Positions 1 through 5,778 of a DNA stretch of 6,031 bases are shown in pieces. The first letter of the stretch is position 1, and the number at the start of each line of letters is the position of its first letter. The translations under genes were made by a program, and so were the position numbers. Origin of the DNA: an uncultured Collinsella sp. GTDB taxonomy: Bacteria; Actinomycetota; Coriobacteriia; Coriobacteriales; Coriobacteriaceae. The stretch lies in assembly GCA_900555225.1 (NCBI GenBank), contig USKL01000101.1, forward strand, positions 1-6,031, in the 5' to 3' direction. Under the pieces are notes generated by a model that was not told the DNA's origin, searched no databases, and was given only the letters and a program-made list of their open reading frames with translations.

Positions 1-930
1 GCCGGTCTTTTCCAGACCCTGAATCACCGACGAGACGATCTGGTCGGCCGAGCGCTCGCGCACCGGGCGATACGTCATGCCGGCCTGGCAAAAACGACAG
101 CCGCGGGCGCAGCCGCGCAGGATCTCGATAGACAGGCGGTCGTGGACCAGCTGCGCATAGGGCACGCACGACTGCGACAGCGGATTCGTGGCGCCGAAAT
201 CCTCGACGACGCGCTTGTAGACCACGGTCGGCGCATCCTTGCCCTCACGCGGCACGGTGTAGCCATGCGGCGAGCAGGGCTCGTCGTGACGAACCTCATA
301 GAGCGACGGCACGTAGTTGCCGGCAATGGATGCAAGCTGCTCGACAATCTGCGCGCGCGGGACCCCTTCGTCACGCAGGCGGCGATGCAGCTGGCAGGTC
401 TCGAGCAGCGATTCCTCGCCCTCGCCGATGAGGATAACATCGAAGAAGGCCGCGTACGGCTCGGGGTTGTACACCGAGGGGCCGCCGGCGATGATAATGG
501 GGTCGTCCTCGGTGCGGTCAGCCGCTAACAGCGGAATACCAGCGAGGTCGAGTGCCTCGAGGAAGTTCGTCACCGCCATCTCGTGCGGCACATGCAGGCC
601 GACGATATCAAACGAAGCGACCGGCGCTGCACCCTCGAGCGAGAGCAGCGGGATACCCGCCTCGCGCATGGCATCACCCATATCGGGCCACGGCACATAG
701 CCGCGCTCGCAGGAGATGCCCTCGGCCTGGTTGAGGATGTTGTAGAGGATGGCGATGCCCTGGTTGGGCAGACCGACCTCGTACACATCCGGATAGATCA
801 GACAGCAACGGTAGTCGGCATCGGCCTTGGAAAGCGTGCCCCACTCGTGATCGATATAGCGACTCGGCTTCTCGACCTTGGCGAGCAGCGGCTCAATGAG
901 ATGAAAACATTCTTGGTACGGAACGCGCAA
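1..930 (-). CDS. B12-binding domain/radical SAM protein of the TIGR03960 type, N-terminal 310 codons (partial)
   Basis: The frame is open from 930 to the left edge, so the C-terminal part is missing. The N-terminus (MRVPYQECFH, then KPSRYIDHEWG) and the stretch VPWPDMGDAMREAGIPLLSLE (in part, about 79-99) match the uncharacterised TIGR03960 radical SAM family. Residues about 40-175 form a cobalamin-binding-like Rossmann domain with IIAGGPSVYNPEP (146-158) and LIGEGEE (167-173); the DxHxxG cobalamin-ligand motif is not seen. The radical SAM cluster motif is Cys274-x3-Cys278-x2-Cys281 in RGCARGCRFCQAG, which would ligate a [4Fe-4S] cluster and SAM. The substrate is unknown. In other genomes this family commonly neighbours a DUF2344 protein and ribonuclease G, which would lie beyond the left edge. 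The start is TTG at 930, as the same frame has the upstream gene's TAG only three codons before; AGGGG (941-937) sits six bases ahead. No in-frame ATG fits the conserved N-terminus. Confidence 0.9.
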   Translation of the reverse strand, partial: MRVPYQECFHLIEPLLAKVEKPSRYIDHEWGTLSKADADYRCCLIYPDVYEVGLPNQGIAILYNILNQAEGISCERGYVPWPDMGDAMREAGIPLLSLEGAAPVASFDIVGLHVPHEMAVTNFLEALDLAGIPLLAADRTEDDPIIIAGGPSVYNPEPYAAFFDVILIGEGEESLLETCQLHRRLRDEGVPRAQIVEQLASIAGNYVPSLYEVRHDEPCSPHGYTVPREGKDAPTVVYKRVVEDFGATNPLSQSCVPYAQLVHDRLSIEILRGCARGCRFCQAGMTYRPVRERSADQIVSSVIQGLEKTG

Positions 931-936
931 CGAAAA

Positions 937-941
937 CCCCT
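937..941 (-). promoter_or_regulatory. Ribosome binding site of the radical SAM gene, overlaps DUF697-like gene stop
   Basis: AGGGG begins within the upstream TAG (942-940) and is six bases from TTG 930. It supports the non-ATG start. Confidence 0.65.
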
Positions 942-1869
942 AAGCAGCGAGATCGGATACGTCCTGGTAGGACGCCATAGGACGGGTAGCGCCCGCGACC
1001 GTGGTCACCAGATCGCGAACGCGGGAGAACGTGGCAGTGACCACCTCGTTGGCACGGCTGTAGTCGACATCGCGCTCATAGAGCGAAACGAGTGCACGGC
1101 CCATGCCATAGGTGCCCGCGGCGGCAGTGAGCGCCTTGACGGCAAACCCAATATGCGGCGTCTGCTTGACAAGTGCGCGGGTGACCGCTCGGATCACAAG
1201 ACCGCCGGCAAGCACGCCCGCGACCTCGTAGCCGCGCTCGGGCTTAATGCCGCGTCCAAAGACGGCAGCGAGCTCAAAGAGCATGCCCACCTGCGCCAGC
1301 GCCATAACGGGATAATCGGCGCCCGGCAAAAACACCAGTGCACCGGTCGCCATATTGGTGAGCGCGCACGAGGTGATGATACGATTGGCGGCCGCGATGC
1401 GCATGAAGGCAAAGTTCGCCGCAAAAGCCGTTTCCTTGTCGGTGCGATCGAGAATCCAGCGGGCAAGCGTCTCGAGCAGATACGTCTTATCAGTTGCCGC
1501 AACCACGCCGAGCATGGGCGTGGACTCCTCGATAAACGGCACCTCCACAGCAGACTCGGCAAGCACGCACACGGGCGCACCGGCGATCACGAGCTCCTGC
1601 ACGGCACTCTCCAAGCGGTCGGAACCACACGAGAGCACCAGTACCACATCGGTATCGGTCTTTGGAGCAATTCGCTCCTCCCCCAGACGCTCGACGCGCA
1701 CAATGCCCGAGGTCGTCTGCGGCACAAAGGCGTCACGCACCGTCTCGGCCAGAAAGCGCGAGGCGGACGAATCCAGATAGACCGAGACGCGCACCGGCGT
1801 ATCGGAATCCTTCTTAACGGACGCGCCCATCTTAAAAGCGCGGGTCAGCTTATCTACGGGAATTTTCAT
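940..1869 (-). CDS. DUF697 (YcjF-like) domain protein of unknown function
   Basis: I do not know a specific function. The 309-residue product has two parts. Residues about 25-145 alternate predicted strands and helices (VRVSVYLDSS, TDVVLVLSCG, GAPVCVLAES) like a Rossmann or degenerate G-domain fold, but there is no GxxxxGK[ST] P-loop or NKxD motif, so GTP binding is not indicated. Residues about 150-265 resemble DUF697, a membrane-associated domain often fused to or next to GTPases: NRIITSCALTNMATGALVFLPGADYPVMAL (in part), the Q-V-G-M-L-F-E-L-A-A helix, GGLVIRAVTRALVK, and AAAGTYGMGRALVSLYE. Hydrophobic helices at about 165-183, 188-205, 215-230 and 240-260 suggest membrane association. ATG 1869 has GGAGGGG six bases upstream. 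rodA ends 18 bases before it, and the radical SAM gene begins 9 bases after its TAG in the same frame. Operon position suggests a cell-envelope or housekeeping role, but this is inference. The DUF697 call is from recognition and should be confirmed by a profile search. Confidence 0.75.
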   Translation of the reverse strand: MKIPVDKLTRAFKMGASVKKDSDTPVRVSVYLDSSASRFLAETVRDAFVPQTTSGIVRVERLGEERIAPKTDTDVVLVLSCGSDRLESAVQELVIAGAPVCVLAESAVEVPFIEESTPMLGVVAATDKTYLLETLARWILDRTDKETAFAANFAFMRIAAANRIITSCALTNMATGALVFLPGADYPVMALAQVGMLFELAAVFGRGIKPERGYEVAGVLAGGLVIRAVTRALVKQTPHIGFAVKALTAAAGTYGMGRALVSLYERDVDYSRANEVVTATFSRVRDLVTTVAGATRPMASYQDVSDLAA

Positions 1870-1875
1870 AGCAAA

Positions 1876-1882
1876 CCCCTCC
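1876..1882 (-). promoter_or_regulatory. Ribosome binding site of the DUF697-like gene
   Basis: GGAGGGG lies six bases before ATG 1869 and five bases after the rodA stop TAA (1890-1888). This is the only junction here where the stop is not part of the Shine-Dalgarno. Confidence 0.75.
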
Positions 1883-1887
1883 AGCGG

Positions 1888-3106
1888 TTACGCGGCGCCC
1901 GAACGATGCCGCCATATGGATTGTACGATACCCACCGTCAGCAGCTGAATCATCATCGAAGACGAACCGAAGCTAATAAACGGTAGCGGAATACCGGTAA
2001 TCGGCATCATGCCGATGCACATGCCGATGTTTTCGAAGGTCTGGAACGCCCACATGCCAACGATGCCAACACACGAAAGACGCAAAAACAGGGACTCACA
2101 CTTAAAGGCGACGCGAAAAGATCAACAGCACGTAGAGGCACAGGAGCAAAAAGGAACCACAAAAGCCAAAGGTCTCGGACAGAAAGGCGAAGACGAAGTC
2201 GGTGTGGAACTCAGGCAGAAAGCCGCCGGCCGACTGCGTCGCATGGCCCAAACCCTTACCAAAGAAGCCGCCCGAGCCAACGGCGATAAGCGACTGCTGC
2301 AGGTTGTAGGCATCGTCCGAATCGGCATTATCGGGGTCGATAAAGACCGTCAGACGGTTCATCTGATACTGCTTGATGAGCACATCGTGGCCAAGCAACG
2401 AATCAAAGACCGAATCGAGCGCCAGGACGAGGGCCACCAGGCCCACGAGCAGGGCCAGGGTCGACAGCACCCATTCGCGGCGTGCACCGCTCATACAAAT
2501 GACGATGGCACCCGAAACCAGCACGACCAGGCCCGAGCCCAGGTCGCCCATGGCAACGACGGCCAAAAACGGAATGGACAGCATGCCGCAGAGCTTGACG
2601 TAGTCGCGAACGGTATCGATGCGACCGTTATACTGCGAGCCAAGCGTAGCAATAAAGAAGATGGTGATGAGCTTGGCAAGCTCAACCGGCTGGAATGTCA
2701 AGCCGATACCGGGAATCTTGATCCAGCCCGTCATGCCCAGACCGCCCGTATAGGACAGACCCGGAATCTTTGGCGAGAGGATCACAATCAGGTCGATGAC
2801 GAGCAACGCCGTCGAGAAATTGGAAATACCGCGCAGATCGGTACGCCAGACCAACACCGCCAGCACCGCCCCGATGCCAATTCCCAGAAGATGGCGTGAA
2901 AACGAGGCATCGGCCTTAAACTGCGAAGCCGACCAGATGATGATGGCACCGTAGGCGACGAGCGCCACAGTAGCCACGAGCACACCGATATGCACCTTTT
3001 GGCGAAACGTGCCGCGCGAGGCCGAAAGTTGCTTGTTGACGCGGTCCAGGCTGCTGCGAGAGCCGGTCTTGGTTGAACGGAACAGATCCGCCGGAGAAAA
3101 ATCCAT
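1888..3106 (-). pseudogene. rodA: rodA, SEDS-family peptidoglycan glycosyltransferase, disrupted by a frameshift
   Basis: RodA polymerises lipid II into glycan strands together with PBP2. The start (MDFSPADLF) follows AGGAGG at five bases. The first frame gives 334 residues with an N-terminal cytoplasmic stretch, several membrane segments, GDLGSGLVVL (187-196), NRLTVFIDPDN (250-260), AVGSGGFFGKGLG (275-287) and LPEFHTDFVF (297-306). The last contains Asp303, matching the Asp essential in E. coli RodA. The frame then stops at TAA 2104-2102. The missing end is present in the +1 frame from 2121 down to TAA 1890-1888: CESLFLRL, GIVGMWAFQTFENIGM, PITGIPLPFISFGSSSMM. The crossing must lie between 2121 and 2105. 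RodA of E. coli and B. subtilis (recalled sequences) have three more residues there, so the strain appears to lack 8 bases. Without them the protein loses the last two membrane segments and is probably inactive. A sequencing or assembly error, or ribosomal slippage, cannot be excluded. Confidence 0.9.
2105..2121 (-). other. Frameshift interval in rodA
   Basis: The upstream frame reads LLIF-SRRL and then TAA (2104-2102). The downstream frame is closed by TGA at 2124-2122 and opens immediately after, reading SFRVAFKCESLF. Only these 17 bases can carry the crossing. The net change is one base too many or two too few (modulo 3). Spacing to conserved flanks (LLI before, RIA/RVA after) in recalled E. 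coli and B. subtilis RodA fits a loss of 8 bases better than a single-base gain in the TTTT run at 2119-2116. Confidence 0.85.
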
Positions 3107-3111
3107 CGCAA

Positions 3112-3117
3112 CCTCCT
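3112..3117 (-). promoter_or_regulatory. rodA ribosome binding site, overlaps mrdA stop
   Basis: A perfect AGGAGG whose first AG belongs to the PBP2 gene's TAG (3118-3116), five bases before the rodA ATG at 3106. A terminating PBP2 ribosome would sit directly on it, consistent with balanced synthesis of the RodA-PBP2 pair. Confidence 0.8.
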
Positions 3118-5185
3118 ATCGAACCGAAGAATCGCCCGAGGCCGAAGAGGTATCGGGCTCGTCATAAATCACGCCGAGCACGTCGCGCACGACATGCATC
3201 GCGGTATCTGAGCCGCCGCCGCCCTGCTCCAGGACAGTAGCGATGACATACTTGGGGTCATCGGCCGGCGCATAGGCGCAGAACCACGCGTATTCGTCCT
3301 CGCCACTTTTCTCGCCCGTGCCCGACTTGCCGTATACCTGCGGCGTCAGGGTGCCAAAGTGAGCCGCCAGGGACGTCGATGCCGTGTAAATCACGTCGTG
3401 CATACCGTTGCGAACAAGAGCCAAATCCGAATCGCTGTTGATCTTGGCCTCCAGGCGCTTCTTCTTGCCCTTGCCGTTGTACTTATAGGCATCGCCGTCG
3501 CCATCGCGCGACACGGCAGACAAAAACACGTGAGGCACGTACTGTTTGCCGCCGTTGGCAAGACCCATATAGGCGCACGCCATCTGCAGGGGCGTCACCA
3601 GGATGTCGCCCTGGCCGATGGCGATGTTGGTCATATCGCCGGCATTCCACTTGCGGTCCTCGGCAGAGGCGTCGGTGAAGTACGACTCTTTCCACTCGGC
3701 ATCGGGAATACGGCCCGCGCCCTCACTCGGCAGATCGATACCGCAGGTCTTGCCTAGACCCCAGCGACGAAAGACCTCCTGCAGGCCCTCGGAATGCTGC
3801 TCGTCATAAAAAAACGCCTTGCCCATGTCGTAGAAGACGGGGTCGCACGAGTTGGCGATACCCGACTGCAGCGTCATGGTGCCGTGGCCGGAATGCAGCC
3901 AGCAGTACTTGCCCCACGACTTGCCCAGGCCCGTCCAATAGCCCGTGCAGTTGGTTGTCTGCGTTGAAGTGTAGGTTCCAAACTCAAGACCGGCCAGCGC
4001 CGAGAGCGGCTTGATGGTCGAGGCCGACATGTACTGTCCGCTAATGGCGCGGTTGAGCAGCGGGTGCGAACCCTTGTCATCATTGAGCTCGGTCCACACG
4101 TCGTTTGAGACGCCGCCGATAAAGACGGACGGATCGAACTTGGGCTCGCTCGCCATGCCCAGGATCTCGCCATTGTTGGGATCGAGACACACCACAGCGC
4201 CGTTGCCGGCATTGCTGTAGCCAGTGGTCTTGGCAAGCTCGATAGCGCTCGCCAGCGCCGTCTCACAGGCCTGTTGGATCTTAAGGTCGAGCGTGAGCTT
4301 AATGTCGGAGCCGGCCTTCGCGGGCACGGCGCCGGCCTGACCGGTCACATTGCCCGAAGCATCGACCTTGACGGTCTGCTCGCCACGAATACCCTGCAGC
4401 AGGTTTTCGTAGTAGCTCTCAACGCCCGCCTGGCCTACGATATCGCCCGACTGGTACGTAATCTTGCCAGCAGAAGCATCATCATCGCCAGAGGTTTTCT
4501 TATTCTGGGCCTCGAGCTGCTCGGAGGTAATGGTGCCGGTATAGCCCAAGATATGGCATGCCGTCTCGCCATATGGATACTGGCGCTCGGTACGCTCGGC
4601 AATCTTGACGCCCGGGAACTCGCCGGCATGCTCCTGAATATAGGCAACCGTGGAGCGACGGACGTCCGTCGCGATGGTATGCAGGCTCTGAGCGCCCTCT
4701 GTATTGTCCTGAATATTACGAAGGACCGCCACGTAAGGCATTCCAAGCACGTTGGCAAGATGGCGAACCAGAACCTCATCCTCGGCAAGGTCGCGGTAGG
4801 CCACGACAGCAAGTGAGGGACGGTTCTGGACAAGCGCCACGCCATTGCGGTCGAGGATGCGACCGCGCACAGCGGGTGTTGTAACGGTGCGAGTCTGATT
4901 ACTATTGGCCTGCTTCTCGTAATAGTCCGATGAGACCATCTGCATGCCCCACAGCTTGACGGCAAGCGCCGCAAACATCGCGCCCACACCCGTGGTGAGG
5001 ATGGAAAAGCGGCCCTTGAAGGCGGTCGCCGCGGTATTGCCCTCGCCCTCGGTGGCGCGCGGGGCCGTTCCATGCTGTGTATCGTAGGTAAAACGGGAAT
5101 CGCCGCGACGCATGATGACCAGCGCGACCACGATGGCCACAACCAGCACGATACCGGCGATAATAACCGTCATCTGGGAAGACAT
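3116..5185 (-). CDS. mrdA: Class B penicillin-binding protein 2 (MrdA/PBP2 type), peptidoglycan D,D-transpeptidase
   Basis: This enzyme cross-links stem peptides of new peptidoglycan on the outer face of the membrane and partners RodA in lateral growth. The 689-residue product has the expected class B layout. The pedestal/dimerisation domain begins with RGRILDRNG at 107-115. The transpeptidase domain runs from about residue 290 and carries all three active-site motifs: S389-T-I-K392 (catalytic Ser389), S446-C-D448 in the SxN position (SSD in E. coli PBP2), and K620-S-G622. The QSGIANSCDPVFYDMG stretch and the preceding HSGHG are typical of PBP2 rather than PBP3. Cys413 and Cys428 flank a short loop and could form a disulfide. 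Length exceeds the E. coli protein (633 residues) mainly through an extra N-terminal hydrophobic segment (about 5-25) before the usual anchor (about 60-82), plus a Lys-rich loop at 571-577. ATG 5185 is supported by GGGAGG seven bases upstream. mreD lies 13 bases upstream and rodA 9 bases downstream. The class is certain; the choice of PBP2 over other class B types rests on motifs and neighbours. Confidence 0.95.
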   Translation of the reverse strand: MSSQMTVIIAGIVLVVAIVVALVIMRRGDSRFTYDTQHGTAPRATEGEGNTAATAFKGRFSILTTGVGAMFAALAVKLWGMQMVSSDYYEKQANSNQTRTVTTPAVRGRILDRNGVALVQNRPSLAVVAYRDLAEDEVLVRHLANVLGMPYVAVLRNIQDNTEGAQSLHTIATDVRRSTVAYIQEHAGEFPGVKIAERTERQYPYGETACHILGYTGTITSEQLEAQNKKTSGDDDASAGKITYQSGDIVGQAGVESYYENLLQGIRGEQTVKVDASGNVTGQAGAVPAKAGSDIKLTLDLKIQQACETALASAIELAKTTGYSNAGNGAVVCLDPNNGEILGMASEPKFDPSVFIGGVSNDVWTELNDDKGSHPLLNRAISGQYMSASTIKPLSALAGLEFGTYTSTQTTNCTGYWTGLGKSWGKYCWLHSGHGTMTLQSGIANSCDPVFYDMGKAFFYDEQHSEGLQEVFRRWGLGKTCGIDLPSEGAGRIPDAEWKESYFTDASAEDRKWNAGDMTNIAIGQGDILVTPLQMACAYMGLANGGKQYVPHVFLSAVSRDGDGDAYKYNGKGKKKRLEAKINSDSDLALVRNGMHDVIYTASTSLAAHFGTLTPQVYGKSGTGEKSGEDEYAWFCAYAPADDPKYVIATVLEQGGGGSDTAMHVVRDVLGVIYDEPDTSSASGDSSVR

Positions 5186-5192
5186 CTACGGG

Positions 5193-5200
5193 CCTCCCCT
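5193..5200 (-). promoter_or_regulatory. mrdA ribosome binding site, overlaps mreD stop
   Basis: AGGGGAGG starts with the AG of the mreD stop TAG (5201-5199). It lies seven bases before the PBP2 ATG at 5185, supporting that start over the in-frame Met5. Confidence 0.75.
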
Positions 5201-5765
5201 ATTTGAGCTTGCGGGTCTTGGGCTTAAAGCGCATACCCGTCTGGCGTCCGCCACGTGCGGAGAATCCATAGCCGGACTGCGGCACGACGCCGGACATCAA
5301 AAACGGAATGGCAACCAGACCCGTCAGGATCGAGGACGGCAGCGCATGGCCGAAGATCGCCACGACAAAGCTCGTCTCCAAACCCATAAACAGCAAGATG
5401 ATGCTGTAAATCACATTAATGACGAGCGCAAAGGCGCCCACGGTGACGCCGCGCGCACTCGGGGTACCGCCCGTCTGACCGACGGCGCTGTGCACCAGGG
5501 CAAAAGAACCCACGGTCAGCAGGAGCGACATAACGCCCACCGGCACGGCAGCGGACAGGTCATAGAACAAGCCGCTGCAAAAACCGCACACGACGGCACG
5601 GGTCGGGTCGCCCGAGAACACGCTTAGGCACACCAGGATAATCATGAAGTTGACGCGACCGCCCGCAATGGAGATCTGCGGTGCCAGGCCTGCCTGCAGC
5701 AGCACGCACACAATGGCGGCGATCACAAACGTGCGGGAGCTCATCCCCTGCTCGTGTAGATCCAT
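5199..5765 (-). CDS. mreD: MreD, rod shape-determining integral membrane protein
   Basis: MreD is a small polytopic membrane protein that links MreC to the cytoplasmic MreB filament side of the elongasome. The product of about 188 residues is hydrophobic, with roughly five to six membrane segments (about residues 11-28, 36-52, 56-72, 78-94, 108-130 and 134-158). It carries the family-typical GFCSGLFYDL stretch, comparable to the 'G...GLi.Dl' signature, and ends in a strongly basic tail (RFKPKTRKLK), which suggests a cytoplasmic C-terminus. Two ATGs lie six bases apart. The one at 5765 is chosen because AGGGGG (5778-5773) sits 7 bases upstream, whereas the ATG at 5771 is only one base from it. 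A start at 5771 would add just two residues. The gene sits between mreC and the PBP2 gene, with an 11-base gap upstream and a 13-base gap downstream. The sequence is weakly conserved in this family, so the call leans on both motif and context. Confidence 0.9.
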   Translation of the reverse strand: MDLHEQGMSSRTFVIAAIVCVLLQAGLAPQISIAGGRVNFMIILVCLSVFSGDPTRAVVCGFCSGLFYDLSAAVPVGVMSLLLTVGSFALVHSAVGQTGGTPSARGVTVGAFALVINVIYSIILLFMGLETSFVVAIFGHALPSSILTGLVAIPFLMSGVVPQSGYGFSARGGRQTGMRFKPKTRKLK

Positions 5766-5772
5766 GGACATG

Positions 5773-5778
5773 CCCCCT
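5773..5778 (-). promoter_or_regulatory. mreD ribosome binding site, overlaps mreC stop
   Basis: AGGGGG begins with the AG of the mreC stop codon TAG (5779-5777). It is 7 bases from the ATG at 5765 but only 1 base from the ATG at 5771, so it decides in favour of the inner start. The overlap implies translational coupling. Confidence 0.7.

Noticed and set aside
583..1986. A 467-codon open frame on the plus strand, antisense to the radical SAM, DUF697-like and rodA genes
   Set aside because: The product is rich in Arg, His and Gly with no recognisable domain, and it spans three minus-strand genes with strong family matches. It is the usual shadow of GC-rich coding sequence.
1888..2085. A separate small membrane protein starting at TTG 2085
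   Set aside because: It is the C-terminal end of RodA in the shifted frame. No Shine-Dalgarno precedes the TTG, and the frame continues upstream to 2121 with RodA-like residues.
2116..2119. A single extra T in the TTTT run as the cause of the rodA frameshift
   Set aside because: It would restore the frame as LLIFRVAFK, but leaves the loop three residues shorter than recalled E. coli and B. subtilis RodA. An 8-base loss restores both frame and spacing. It is not fully excluded.
2009..2899. A 296-codon open frame on the plus strand antisense to rodA
   Set aside because: The composition is Gln/His/Arg-rich with no hydrophobic core. The opposite strand encodes clear RodA motifs throughout.
4274..4816. 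A 180-codon open frame on the plus strand within the PBP2 gene
   Set aside because: It is antisense to the conserved PBP2 domains, with no ribosome binding site or family resemblance that I can see.
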